This document shows positions 25,390-35,215 of a stretch of 64,000 bases of DNA, in pieces. Every line of letters starts with the position of its first letter. Position 1 is the stretch's first letter. The position numbers and the translations under genes are program-made. The DNA is from G016756615 sp050958605. Lineage in GTDB: Bacteria; Pseudomonadota; Alphaproteobacteria; Rhizobiales; Rhizobiaceae. The notes under the pieces were generated by a model. The model saw nothing but the letters and a program-made list of their open reading frames with translations. It searched no databases and was not told where the DNA came from. The stretch lies in NCBI RefSeq assembly GCF_050958605.1, contig NZ_JBJHDO010000009.1:1-64000 (forward strand), given 5' to 3'.

Positions 25390-26592
25390 ATGAGCGAAAC
25401 CTTGCAATGGATCGGCACGGATCGGGCGGAAGCGGAGCCCGCCTGGGGCGCCGTCTTTGCCATGACGCTTGGCGTATTCGGCTTGGTGACGGCGGAATTC
25501 CTGCCGGCCAGCCTGCTGACGCCGATGGCGATCGATCTCGGCATCACCGAAGGAATGGCAGGGCAGGCCGTCACCGCGACCGCCGTCGTCGCGCTCCTGA
25601 CCAGCCTCCTGATCTCCGCCGCGACACGGAATGTCGACCGTCGGCGTGTGCTTCTGGCCTTCTCCGTTCTGCTGGTCGGGGCAAATCTCATTGTCGCCTT
25701 CGCGCCCAGCCTGCTGCAGTTGCTCGTCGGGCGTGTGCTTCTCGGCGTAGCGCTCGGCGGGTTCTGGTCGATGTCGGCGGCGATCGCCATGCGGCTCGTG
25801 CCGGAGGCGCTGGTGCCCAGGGCGTTGTCGATGATCTTCAGTGGCGTCTCGGCCGCGACGATCCTGGCGGCGCCCATCGGCAGCTATCTCGGTGACGTCG
25901 CGGGGTGGCGCAGCGTCTTCCTCTTGGCCGCGGGCCTCGCCGTGATCGCGTTGGTCGCGCAGGTCTTCACGCTTCCCAGGATGGCGCCGAGCGGTCTCAC
26001 CCGGCTGCGGACGCTCGCCGACGTGCTCGCGCGGCCAGGTGTCGGGCTTGGCATGCTCGCGGTGATGCTGGTCTTCACCGGCCACTTCGCCTTCTTCACC
26101 TATATCCGGCCGTTCCTCGAAACCGTCACCGGAGTAGGCATCGGCGCGGTATCCGCCATCCTGCTGGGGTTCGGCATCGCCAATTTCCTCGGCACTCTCC
26201 TTGCCGGCCCGATGATCGAGCGCAGCCTGCGGCTGACCCTGCTTTCCATGCCGTTCCTGATGGGCGTCCTCGGAGTAGCCCTTGTCAGCCTGGGCAACGC
26301 CCCGATGGCGGACGCGGTGATGGTGTCGCTCTGGGGGCTGGCGTTCGGCGCCGTGCCGGTGGCCTGGTCCACCTGGCTCACCCGCACTGTTCCCGACCAG
26401 GCGGAAAGCGCGGGCGGTCTCATCGTCGCGGCGATCCAGCTAGCCATCGCGATCGGCGCGGCCGCCGGCGGCGTGATGTTCGACCTGAGCGGCGCGAGCG
26501 GTGTCTTCGCTTCGGCCGGACTCGTCCTCCTGCTGGCCACCGGAATCATCATGCTTGGCGTACGGCCACGGCCCGTAGCGGCCTTGGCATGA
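25390..26592 (+). CDS. MFS transporter (AraJ/YdhP-like efflux family)
   Basis: 400 residues with about 12 membrane segments, DHA1 family: motif A-like AATRNVDRRRVLLAFSVLL between TM2 and TM3, and GRVLLGVALGGFWSMSAAIA in TM4. AraJ/YdhP/CmlA-type members export drugs, sugars or arabinose-like compounds. Start MSETLQWIG; in-frame opening upstream lies in the AraC promoter. The stop is followed within 45 bp by the CurA-like reductase gene, likely one transcript under the divergent AraC protein. Confidence 0.9.
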   Translation: MSETLQWIGTDRAEAEPAWGAVFAMTLGVFGLVTAEFLPASLLTPMAIDLGITEGMAGQAVTATAVVALLTSLLISAATRNVDRRRVLLAFSVLLVGANLIVAFAPSLLQLLVGRVLLGVALGGFWSMSAAIAMRLVPEALVPRALSMIFSGVSAATILAAPIGSYLGDVAGWRSVFLLAAGLAVIALVAQVFTLPRMAPSGLTRLRTLADVLARPGVGLGMLAVMLVFTGHFAFFTYIRPFLETVTGVGIGAVSAILLGFGIANFLGTLLAGPMIERSLRLTLLSMPFLMGVLGVALVSLGNAPMADAVMVSLWGLAFGAVPVAWSTWLTRTVPDQAESAGGLIVAAIQLAIAIGAAAGGVMFDLSGASGVFASAGLVLLLATGIIMLGVRPRPVAALA

Positions 26593-26636
26593 ACCTGCCA
26601 AATTTGTCATTTCCACATCTGCTCGAGGAGAAAGAC

Positions 26637-27665
26637 GTGTCACAGCAACAGGCGATCAATCGCAGGATCGTGCTCGGCGCCCGGCCTCAGGGGGTACCGA
26701 CGCCGCTGGACTTCAGGCTCGAGGAAACTCAGGTGCCTGCGCCTGGGGAAGGGCAAGTGCTCTTGCGCACGCTCTATCTCTCCCTCGATCCCTATATGCG
26801 TGGCCGAATGAGCGAAGCGCCTTCCTATGCTCCTCCGCTCGAACTGGACGAGGTGATGGTCGGCGGCACCGTGGGCCGCGTGGTCGCCTCCCGCAATTCC
26901 AATTTCCACGAAGGCGACCTCGTGCTGGGCAATTCCGGTTGGCAGGACTACACATTATCCGACGGCAGGGATCTGACGCCGCTGGGCGAGATGGCGCGTC
27001 CGTCCTACGCGTTGAGCGTGCTCGGCATGCCGGGCTTCACGGCCTGGCACGGCCTGTTGAAGATCGGTGAGCCCAAGCCGGGCGAAACCGTGGTCGTGGC
27101 TGCTGCCAGCGGCGCGGTCGGTGCCGTGGTCGGTCAGATCGCCAAACTCAAAGGTGCGCGCGTGGTGGGCATTGCCGGCGGTAGGACCAAGTGCCGCTAT
27201 GTGTCCGAGGAACTCGGTTTCGACGCCTGCATCGACCGTCGCGACCCGCAATTCGCGGTGAAGCTCACGGCCGCATGCCCCGACGGTATCGATGTCTATT
27301 TCGAGAATGTCGGCGGCGAGGTTCTCGACGCCGTTCTGCCGCTCCTCAATGTCGGAGCTCGCATGCCGATATGCGGATTTATCGCCCATTACAACGAACG
27401 CGAACTTTCACCCGGCCCGAACCGCATGCCGTCCTTACTGTCGGCGCTGCTGTCGAAGCGCGTGCGCGCCCAGGGCTTCATCATCCACGACCACTACGCC
27501 GACGAATTCGCAGCCTTCTCCCGCGACATGGGCGGATGGGTGACCGAGGGCAAGGTGAAACTGCGCGAGGACATCGTAGACGGCCTGGACAAGGCCCCCG
27601 ACGCCTTCATCGGGCTCCTGAAGGGCGAGAACTTCGGCAAGGTCGTCGTCCGCGTCGCGGAATGA
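26637..27665 (+). CDS. NADP-dependent oxidoreductase, CurA/leukotriene B4 dehydrogenase-like
   Basis: 342 residues, zinc-free medium-chain reductase that reduces the double bond of enals and enones with NADPH. Typical segments: LYLSLDPYMRGRMSE, PGFTAWHGLLKIGEP, the AxxGxxG dinucleotide motif AAASGAVGAVVGQIAKLKG, and GIDVYFENVGG. I place the start at GTG 26637, preceded by GAGGAGAAAGAC; an ATG at 26589 overlapping the transporter stop would add 16 unconserved residues. Role in removing reactive carbonyls would fit an electrophile-sensing AraC regulator. Confidence 0.9.
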   Translation: MSQQQAINRRIVLGARPQGVPTPLDFRLEETQVPAPGEGQVLLRTLYLSLDPYMRGRMSEAPSYAPPLELDEVMVGGTVGRVVASRNSNFHEGDLVLGNSGWQDYTLSDGRDLTPLGEMARPSYALSVLGMPGFTAWHGLLKIGEPKPGETVVVAAASGAVGAVVGQIAKLKGARVVGIAGGRTKCRYVSEELGFDACIDRRDPQFAVKLTAACPDGIDVYFENVGGEVLDAVLPLLNVGARMPICGFIAHYNERELSPGPNRMPSLLSALLSKRVRAQGFIIHDHYADEFAAFSRDMGGWVTEGKVKLREDIVDGLDKAPDAFIGLLKGENFGKVVVRVAE

Positions 27666-27718
27666 CGTTGCCAAGGCGCAGCGCTGTGGTCGCTGTGCCG
27701 GCCGCACTCGATCGGTCT

Positions 27719-28891
27719 CTACCTGGCCAGGACAAGCTTGTGCATGCCGGCCTCTTCGCGCCAGGCAAGTTCGCCGCGCCGGACCATGTGGTTGACGTGG
27801 GCGTGGGTTTCGCTGAAGGCGAAGCTCAGTTGATGCGGGTCCAACTCGCGCCTGAAGAGGACGGGGACGAGATCCGCGACGGTTCTGGGCCCGGCACTGC
27901 AGGCATCCGCGATCAGGCGGCAGCGGACCCCATGATGGTCGGCAAGTTCCCGGCAGCGTCTGTGCAGGCCGCGAAAGGGGAGTTGATGTCCCGGAAGGAC
28001 CAGTGTGTCTTCGGGGAGGCTGCGCTCGAGAGCGCCCAGGGAACGCAGGTAGAGCCCCAGCGGATCTCCGTCGGGCTCGACTGCCCAGACGCTGATGTTG
28101 GGGGAGATTTTCGCGATGACCTGGTCGGCGGCCAACAGAATCCGGTCGTCCGGCGAATAGAGCATTATCTGCTCGGGCGCATGCCCATCACCGGACAAGA
28201 CGTCGAACCGCCGTCCTCCAAGGACAAGCTCGTCTCCTGCGACCATGCGCCGGAACGTCGGCGGCAGCGGCATGACCATTCGCAGGTAGCCATGGCCTTG
28301 CGTGCTGACCAGTTGCGCCGTCTCGCTCGTCATCCCGTGACGCAAGTAAAAGTCGCGATAATGCTGGGCCTCAAGAGCGCCCGGGTCGAGCGAGATGTTG
28401 ATACAGCCGAGATAGCTTGTCTGGCTGGTCAGCAGCGGCACCTCGAAACGCTCGCAGAGCCAGCCGGCGAGCCCGATATGGTCGGGATGGTAGTGTGTTA
28501 TGACGACCTTGGTGAATCGCCAGCCTGCGAGGGGCCCCGACAGCAGCGCCTCCCAGGCCGCCCTGGTGCTGTCATGGGCGATCCCGGTGTCGAGAATGGC
28601 CCAGCCGTCATCGTCCTCGATCAGATAGACATTGACGTGGTCGAGCCGAAAAGGCAGCGGAATACGCGCCCAAATGATGCCAGGGGCAACCTCGCGCACT
28701 TCGCCCGGTGCCGGTGGCTCGGGGAACGGAAAATCCAAGGCGTCCCGGTGTGCCAGGCCCATCGCTTCGGGATCAAGTCGTCGCAAGGAAACGTCCTTCC
28801 AGTCTGTCGCACCAAGCATGGCTTGCAGCGGCGATCCATTAGCGATCGCGTCTTCCCTGCCTAATACGGCAAGAATCCTAGCGCCAGTCAT
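27719..28891 (-). CDS. MBL-fold metallo-hydrolase
   Basis: Up to 390 residues with the metallo-beta-lactamase metal site THYHPDHIGLAGWL, preceded by WAILDTGI and followed by SGDGHAPEQIMLY and LPGHQLPF (third and fourth ligand regions). The C-terminal third is a winged-helix-like tail (FSETHAHVNHMVRRGEL) common in this branch. Relatives usually begin near the ATG at 28762 (MGLAHRDALDFPF), and no good ribosome site precedes the longer start at 28891, so the first 43 residues may not be translated. Converges with the reductase gene. Substrate unknown; glyoxalase II-like chemistry is one option. Confidence 0.85.
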   Translation of the reverse strand: MTGARILAVLGREDAIANGSPLQAMLGATDWKDVSLRRLDPEAMGLAHRDALDFPFPEPPAPGEVREVAPGIIWARIPLPFRLDHVNVYLIEDDDGWAILDTGIAHDSTRAAWEALLSGPLAGWRFTKVVITHYHPDHIGLAGWLCERFEVPLLTSQTSYLGCINISLDPGALEAQHYRDFYLRHGMTSETAQLVSTQGHGYLRMVMPLPPTFRRMVAGDELVLGGRRFDVLSGDGHAPEQIMLYSPDDRILLAADQVIAKISPNISVWAVEPDGDPLGLYLRSLGALERSLPEDTLVLPGHQLPFRGLHRRCRELADHHGVRCRLIADACSAGPRTVADLVPVLFRRELDPHQLSFAFSETHAHVNHMVRRGELAWREEAGMHKLVLAR

Positions 28892-29146
28892 CTCGTCGCG
28901 ACCAGGGCAATTTCTTCCGATCGATTTCGCTCTTGAGTTTCTCCCGCCCCTCGATTAGGCAATTGCCACCAGGCCGGGCCCCTCTGGCAGCCATAATGGC
29001 TGCGATGTCGGACTGGAGTTCCAATCCGGTGGCCTGGCTTTGACGTTTCTCACTCCGTAGCAGCACCTGCAGTCTCACGCGCATTCCGGATGCGCCTGAA
29101 CGCGCCTGCAAGCCATGCCGCCCTCGCTGAATGCAAAGGGTGCCGT

Positions 29147-29797
29147 ATGACAGAATTTTTCACACCGGAGGCTATGACAGCCCTCTTCCAGGTCATCATG
29201 ATCGACCTGGTGCTGGCGGGCGACAATGCCATCGTGATCGGTTTGGCGGCCGCCGGGCTGCCGAAGGAACAGCGGGCAAAGGCGATCCTGATGGGCATCG
29301 TCGCCGCGACCGTGCTGCGCATCGGTTTCGCTGCCGCCACCACTCAGCTTCTTCAGATCGTTGGCTTGCTTTTGGCCGGCGGCGTGCTGCTCCTGTGGGT
29401 GTGTTGGAAGATGTGGCGCGAGCTCCAGAATCATGGAGCTGAGACGCAGGCCGTGGAAGCGTTGTCGGAAGAGGATCTGGATCGTGACGGCAAGATTGCC
29501 GGCACGGCGCCGCGCAAGACCTTCGCGCAGGCCGCGTGGCAGATCGTCATCGCCGACGTCTCCATGTCGCTCGACAACGTCCTCGCGGTGGCGGGCGCGG
29601 CACGCGACCATCCGAACGTGCTGATCTTCGGCCTGGTGCTCTCGATCGCGCTGATGGGCGTTGCCGCGAGCTTCATCGCCAACCTGCTGCAGAAGCATCG
29701 CTGGATCGCCTATGTCGGGCTGCTGATCATCCTCTATGTGGCAGGCGAGATGATCTATCGCGGCGCGCTGGAGCTTCTGCCTTATCTCGCGGGCTGA
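29147..29797 (+). CDS. TerC/YjbE family integral membrane protein
   Basis: 216 residues, about seven membrane segments, with the two acidic TerC repeats: IDLVLAGDNAIVIGLA near the N terminus and ADVSMSLDNVLAVAGAA in the middle. Members export metal ions, notably Mn(II), or support metal loading of secreted enzymes. The loop between them is acidic (LSEEDLDRDGK). An upstream in-frame start would add 19 residues; MTEFFTPEAM is the family start. I found no convincing yybP-ykoY-type leader in the preceding 255 bp. Confidence 0.9.
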   Translation: MTEFFTPEAMTALFQVIMIDLVLAGDNAIVIGLAAAGLPKEQRAKAILMGIVAATVLRIGFAAATTQLLQIVGLLLAGGVLLLWVCWKMWRELQNHGAETQAVEALSEEDLDRDGKIAGTAPRKTFAQAAWQIVIADVSMSLDNVLAVAGAARDHPNVLIFGLVLSIALMGVAASFIANLLQKHRWIAYVGLLIILYVAGEMIYRGALELLPYLAG

Positions 29798-29811
29798 TAC
29801 GGATAGGTCAG

Positions 29812-29837
29812 GGGCCGGAGCAGCATTGCGCCGGCCC
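29812..29837 (+). terminator. Hairpin after the TerC gene
   Basis: GGGCCGG / CCGGCCC stem with a 12-nt loop, starting 15 bases past the stop. No T-run. Confidence 0.5.
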
Positions 29838-30097
29838 TCGTCCGTCCGAGCCGCCACGCGGCTGATCAGGCCGGAATGAAGTGGCGGGGACTCAGGACTT
29901 GCCGCGCGCGGCAAGACCTGAAAACATCACGTCTTCAGCACTCGCCACAATTCATTCCACAAGTATTTCCCATTCTTCTCGTGTCGGTGCGATGAAACGG
30001 TCAGGGAGTGAAATTGTCGCGGATTGAAGCAGGCACATAAGAGGCCTGCCGCCGCCCAAGGATTCGCGTTCATCCGGAGTTTTCGGGAGTCATGATC

Positions 30098-30922
30098 ATG
30101 AGCATCTTCAAGACGAAAGACGGAACGGAAATCTTCTACAAGGACTGGGGTTCGGGACAGCCAATCGTTTTCCATCACGGCTGGCCGCTGAGCGCCGACG
30201 ATTGGGACAGCCAGATGCTGTTCTTCCTGCATCAGGGTTACAGGGTCGTCGCCCATGACCGGCGGGGCCACGGCCGCTCCACTCAGACCGCTTATGGCAA
30301 CGAGATGGATACTTATGCCGACGACGTCGCCGAACTCGTCGTCCATCTCGACCTGAAGGACGCTGTCCATGTCGGCCATTCCACCGGGGGCGGCGAGGTC
30401 GCCCACTATCTCGGGCGACACGGCACCGGTCGCGCCGCCAAGGCGGTGCTGATCGGCGCGGTGCCGCCGGTCATGGTCAAGTCGGAAAAGAATCCGGGCG
30501 GTCTGCCGATCGAAGTGTTCGATGGTTTTCGCGCCGCGCTGGCGGCCAATCGCGCCCAGTTCTACAGGGACGTGCCGTCGGGACCCTTCTACGGTTTCAA
30601 CCGGCCGGGCGCCGAAATCTCGCAAGGGATCATCGACAATTGGTGGCGCCAGGGCATGATGGGCGGGACCAAGGCGCATTACGACTGCATCAAGGCCTTC
30701 TCGGAGACGGATTTCACCGACGATCTGAAAAGGATCGATATCCCGGTTCTGGTCATGCACGGCGACGACGACCAGATCGTCCCCTATGCCGACTCTGCCC
30801 CGCTGTCGGTCGAGCTCCTGAAGCAGGGCACGCTCAAGACCTACAAGGGCCTGCCGCACGGCATGTGTACGACCCACGCCGACATCATCAATCCCGACCT
30901 TCTTGCCTTCATCAAGGCATGA
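30098..30922 (+). CDS. Alpha/beta hydrolase, non-heme chloroperoxidase type
   Basis: 274 residues of the alpha/beta hydrolase fold in the chloroperoxidase/arylesterase group. Nucleophile elbow HVGHSTGGGEVAHY, catalytic acid in VMHGDDDQIVPY and histidine in GLPHGMCTTH; the oxyanion region is FHHGWPLSADDWD. Perhydrolase or esterase activity is typical. Two close ATGs exist (30092 and 30098); GGGAG lies nine bases before the second and only three before the first, so the second is preferred. It is followed by a strong hairpin shared with the convergent GST gene. Confidence 0.9.
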   Translation: MSIFKTKDGTEIFYKDWGSGQPIVFHHGWPLSADDWDSQMLFFLHQGYRVVAHDRRGHGRSTQTAYGNEMDTYADDVAELVVHLDLKDAVHVGHSTGGGEVAHYLGRHGTGRAAKAVLIGAVPPVMVKSEKNPGGLPIEVFDGFRAALAANRAQFYRDVPSGPFYGFNRPGAEISQGIIDNWWRQGMMGGTKAHYDCIKAFSETDFTDDLKRIDIPVLVMHGDDDQIVPYADSAPLSVELLKQGTLKTYKGLPHGMCTTHADIINPDLLAFIKA

Positions 30923-30930
30923 GGCGATGA

Positions 30931-30952
30931 GCGCTCCGGTTTGCCGGAGCGC
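30931..30952. terminator. Bidirectional terminator hairpin
   Basis: Perfect 9-bp stem GCGCTCCGG / CCGGAGCGC with TTTG loop in the 44-bp gap between the convergent hydrolase and GST genes. Confidence 0.7.
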
Positions 30953-30966
30953 CCATTCGAACAGTC

Positions 30967-31671
30967 TTACTTGCCGAACCGCTCGACGATCTCGGCCAGA
31001 GGGACCTGCCCGAGCAGGGCGCCGGAGCCGGTCGGCGTCTCGCCGTTCTCGATCGCGGTTGCGAATTTGACGGCCGGTTCGGCCTCGATGCGCTCGCGAA
31101 GAGCCGCGAGCTTCGGCCAGCGCGAGGGCCGAGCGACCTCGTGGAATTCCAGCCATCGGGCGACGCCGATCAGCACGCCGTCGGCGAGGGTCGGACGTTC
31201 GCCGAGCAGGAACGGCGTATCGCCGATCATTGCTTCCAGCTTGTCGTGACGCTCGATCACCCTTTCCCGGCCGAAGCTCCGCAGCCTGGCCTGCAGTTCC
31301 GGGTCGGGCTTCTCCATCTCCAGCGCTACCCAGAGCGGGGTGAAAGCTCCGGTGAAGCCGGTGTTCACGAAGGCCATCAACTGATGCATGCGATCGGCCT
31401 CAGACGAGTGCGGATCGAAGCTGATGCGCCGCTCGCTGTCGCGTGCCTCGAGCCAGGCGGCGATCGCCATGGTTTCGCTGAGGGCACGGCCGTCGTCGGT
31501 GATCAGCACGGGGGTCTCATGCCGTGCGTTCAGGCGGGCATAGGGCGGCGTACGCATCTCGCCGAGCATGTCGACGCGGCTGAGGCGATAGGGCTTGCCG
31601 AGCCACTCCAGCGCGGCGACGAGGCCCATCGAGCTTCCCAGCGGGAAGCCGTAGAGAAGGATTGGTTCCAT
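30967..31671 (-). CDS. Glutathione S-transferase family protein
   Basis: 234 residues. N-terminal thioredoxin-like domain (ILLYGFPLGSSMGLVAALEWLG, ending in ETPVLITDDGRALSETMAIAAW with the cis-Pro and the SE pair that holds glutathione), then an all-helical C-terminal domain (ADRMHQLMAFVNTGFTGAF). Probably cytoplasmic detoxification of electrophiles. It is divergent from the HxlR regulator gene, about 105 bp apart, and is its likely target. Confidence 0.9.
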   Translation of the reverse strand: MEPILLYGFPLGSSMGLVAALEWLGKPYRLSRVDMLGEMRTPPYARLNARHETPVLITDDGRALSETMAIAAWLEARDSERRISFDPHSSEADRMHQLMAFVNTGFTGAFTPLWVALEMEKPDPELQARLRSFGRERVIERHDKLEAMIGDTPFLLGERPTLADGVLIGVARWLEFHEVARPSRWPKLAALRERIEAEPAVKFATAIENGETPTGSGALLGQVPLAEIVERFGK

Positions 31672-31737
31672 TGGTCTGTTCCGTGATTGAAGACATCACG
31701 CTGCGCAGCGAGACTGGAACATAGGTGCCGGCGAAAT

Positions 31738-31764
31738 TATGTAAATTACGCACATTTTTGTAAC
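31738..31764. promoter_or_regulatory. Candidate HxlR operator/promoter between GST and regulator
   Basis: A/T-rich island in GC-rich DNA reading TATGTAAATTAC ... TTTTTGTAAC, with ATGT/ACAT arms around TAAATTACGC and a repeated TGTAA. It lies 14 bases before the HxlR start and overlaps where its own ribosome site and promoter must be, fitting autorepression and control of the divergent GST. Confidence 0.5.
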
Positions 31765-31777
31765 CGGAGCCGCGCCC

Positions 31778-32125
31778 ATGAAAGACGTCGTCTCGCGTTG
31801 TCCCATCGAACAGGCCATGCAGGTTCTGAGCGGCCGTTGGCCGACACTCCTGCTCTATTATCTGAAGGACGGGACGAAGCGCTTCAGCGACTTGAGGCGC
31901 GACAACCCGACGGTTTCCCATCGCATCCTGACGCTCGAGCTGCGCAAGCTGGAGAAGGCCGGCATCGTCAGGCGTACCGCCTATGAGGGGTATCCCCTAC
32001 GCGTCGACTACGACCTGACGCCGGCTGGCCTCCGGCTGGTGCCGCTCATCGATTCGCTTGGAGACTGGTGGGAAGAGACGGAGGCGGAGCGTCGCCGTCC
32101 ACCGGCGCTGCCCAAGGCGGCTTGA
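31778..32125 (+). CDS. HxlR family transcriptional regulator
   Basis: 115 residues with the HxlR/DUF24 winged helix: CPIEQAMQVLSGRWPTLLLYYL (single N-terminal cysteine, often redox or electrophile sensing), KRFSDLRRDNPTVSHRILTLELRKLEKAG and the wing YEGYPLRVDYDLTPAG. Divergent from the GST gene, so a local electrophile-response pair is likely. Strong ribosome site near ATG is not obvious (CCGGAG 12 bases upstream). Confidence 0.92.
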   Translation: MKDVVSRCPIEQAMQVLSGRWPTLLLYYLKDGTKRFSDLRRDNPTVSHRILTLELRKLEKAGIVRRTAYEGYPLRVDYDLTPAGLRLVPLIDSLGDWWEETEAERRRPPALPKAA

Positions 32126-32148
32126 TAACAACAGCGGCCTGAGCGCTA

Positions 32149-33285
<1,137 letters not shown>

Positions 33286-33601
33286 GTCCGGCTCGGATGC
33301 GTCGACCCCATCGCCACGATCGGATCTGAACTGATGCTCTCATATGGGGAGAGGGCCTTCCCGACGACAAGGCGGAGGGTCGGCTGGATCGGCCAGTGTC
33401 GAGTTGACAGCGGCGTATGGGTCAGGTTAGGCGAGGCTTGGCTTGTAACGAGCCGGCGATCCGGGGTCTTTATGTCAGAGCTTGTGGGAAACCGCTGACC
33501 GTCTCGATCTGACGAGACATGTCGAGGCAATCGACCGGGTCCGCACGTCGTGCGGCACCTCGGATTTTGCTCGTCCTGGTTTCAGTTACAGGCTCATTAC
33601 A
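33286..33601. other. Intergenic region between the monooxygenase and YjhX genes
   Basis: 316 bp of divergent promoter DNA. At 33501-33518 there is a perfect inverted repeat GTCTCG-N6-CGAGAC, 84 bp before the YjhX start, which could be an operator. Nothing else is recognisable. Confidence 0.4.
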
Positions 33602-33859
33602 ATGAATATCTCACGGGGCGAACAGCGCGTGCTGCACGTGCTCGCCCAGGGTGGTTACATCCGCCATCATCGCGGCGATAACGGCCGCATCTTCCATGTC
33701 GATTGTTTTACGCGCGACGGTTACCGTCTCGCCGACTGCACGCTTGACGTCTTTGCCAAGCTGCGTCGCAAGCGGCTGATCGAATCCCGCTCGGCGAGCC
33801 CCTACCGCATATCGCAGCGGGGCCGGCACGCCGTGCGTTCGCAGGCCGACAATCGCTGA
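33602..33859 (+). CDS. YjhX family protein (UPF0386, putative toxin)
   Basis: 85 residues matching the YjhX family almost end to end: MNISRGEQRVLHVLAQGGYI, DCTLDVFAKLRRKRLIESR and PYRISQRGRHAV. In E. coli YjhX is described as the toxin partner of YjhQ, an acetyltransferase-like antitoxin. No yjhQ-like gene is next to it here. The predicted fold is winged-helix-like, so a DNA-binding role is also possible. The frame is open 40 codons upstream without conservation; the ATG at 33602 is the family start. Confidence 0.88.
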   Translation: MNISRGEQRVLHVLAQGGYIRHHRGDNGRIFHVDCFTRDGYRLADCTLDVFAKLRRKRLIESRSASPYRISQRGRHAVRSQADNR

Positions 33860-33869
33860 GCAGCTCGAT

Positions 33870-33902
33870 GCCTCGGCCCTGAAGTCGTTTCAGGGCCGAG
33901 GC
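33870..33902. terminator. Bidirectional terminator hairpin
   Basis: Perfect 14-bp stem GCCTCGGCCCTGAA / TTCAGGGCCGAGGC with 5-nt loop, centred between the convergent YjhX and permease genes. Confidence 0.75.
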
Positions 33903-33918
33903 CGTCGGTGCCTCATAG

Positions 33919-35208
33919 TCATCGCCGTACCCGGTCGGCGAGAAGGCCGACCGCCAGCCATGCCGCCCCGCCGGCGATGCCGATAGCGCCGCTCGACAGG
34001 AGCAGGGCGAGCGACATCGCGAAGGCGAGCGGAAGCAGCAGCCGGGCAAGCGGCATGCGGAAACCCGTTGCATTCCCGCCTCGCCGGCGCAGCTTCATCA
34101 GCACGACGAGCGGCGGGATGAAATGCAGGACATAAAGGAAACCGCCGATCGACGTCGAAATATGCACCGATCCGGCGAGCGCGACGAGCGCCATCAAGGC
34201 GGCGCTCACCAATATCGCGACGGTGGGTGCCCCGGTGGCAGCATTTATGCGTGCGAGCCGCCCAGGGAGCAGGTCATCGCGGGCCATGGCGAAACTGATG
34301 CGCGAAGTCACGACCAGCACGGCATTGGCCGTCGCCGCTGTCGTCAGCACCGCAATGATCGCGACCACGGCGCTACCGGCCGGCCCGAGAAACCGATCCG
34401 CCGCGTCGCGCAAGGGCGCGCCGGAGGCGCCGAGCCCTTGCCAATCCATCGTTCCGAGGGCGACGAAGGCGACCAGGAGATAGATGCCGAGCACGATGGC
34501 GAGCGTGAGAAGAATCGCCAGCGGCAGGTTGCGTTGAGGGTTTTCGACCTCCTCGCCGGCGGCCGCTACCATGTCGAAACCGCCGAAGGCCAGAAAGGTC
34601 AGGAGGGTGGCCGACAGGATTCCGGCGGGACCGGTCGGCATGAAAGGCTTGAAATTATCCGCATCCACATGGGGCAGGCCGATGGCTCCAAAGCCGACAA
34701 GCCCGGCGACGGCAAGCGTGATGACTGCGAATTGCACCTGACCGGAAAGGCGGACGCCGGCGACGTTGACCGCAGCGCAAGCCGCGATCAGGCCCAGTGC
34801 ACCGGCGGGGACCGGGATCCCTGTCAGCGCGTGGAGATAACCACCGAAGCCGAGCGTCACGTAGCCGCTGACGAACAGATAGGCGCCCCAGAACACCCAG
34901 CCCATGAGAAAGCCCCACCGCCGCCCGAGAACGCTGCGGGCAAAAGCGTAGCCGCCGCCCGCCTCCGGGTATCGGCAGGCAAGTTCGGCATAGGGAAGCG
35001 CGATGAGCAGCGAGGCGAGGAAGGCCAGGCCGAAGGCGAGCAGGGCGGCCGGGCCGGCAAGGCCGGCCGCTCCGCCGACGAGCACGAAGATGCCTCCGCC
35101 GATCGTCCCGCCGACGCCGATGCCGATCGCCTCGCGCAACCCCAGCGCGCGATGGAGTTGCGTTCGCACGTTCGCGGCGCCTTCGCCGCGCCAACCATTG
35201 CTTGCCAT
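33919..35208 (-). CDS. APC superfamily amino-acid permease
   Basis: 429 residues with about 12 membrane segments. The TM1 motif GIGVGGTIGGGIFVLVGGAAG is the substrate-binding unwound helix of APC transporters, and GFDMVAAAGEEVENPQRNLP is the conserved TM6-loop region. Likely proton-coupled uptake of a neutral amino acid. Its start lies 8 bp after the AlaX stop, in the same direction, so both are probably one operon; an alanine or serine substrate would fit that neighbour, which is inference. Confidence 0.9.
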   Translation of the reverse strand: MASNGWRGEGAANVRTQLHRALGLREAIGIGVGGTIGGGIFVLVGGAAGLAGPAALLAFGLAFLASLLIALPYAELACRYPEAGGGYAFARSVLGRRWGFLMGWVFWGAYLFVSGYVTLGFGGYLHALTGIPVPAGALGLIAACAAVNVAGVRLSGQVQFAVITLAVAGLVGFGAIGLPHVDADNFKPFMPTGPAGILSATLLTFLAFGGFDMVAAAGEEVENPQRNLPLAILLTLAIVLGIYLLVAFVALGTMDWQGLGASGAPLRDAADRFLGPAGSAVVAIIAVLTTAATANAVLVVTSRISFAMARDDLLPGRLARINAATGAPTVAILVSAALMALVALAGSVHISTSIGGFLYVLHFIPPLVVLMKLRRRGGNATGFRMPLARLLLPLAFAMSLALLLSSGAIGIAGGAAWLAVGLLADRVRR

Positions 35209-35215
35209 GATCTCC

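Noticed and set aside
28892..29146. yybP-ykoY-type manganese riboswitch before the TerC gene
   Set aside because: The conserved loops and paired elements could not be found in the 255 bp upstream.
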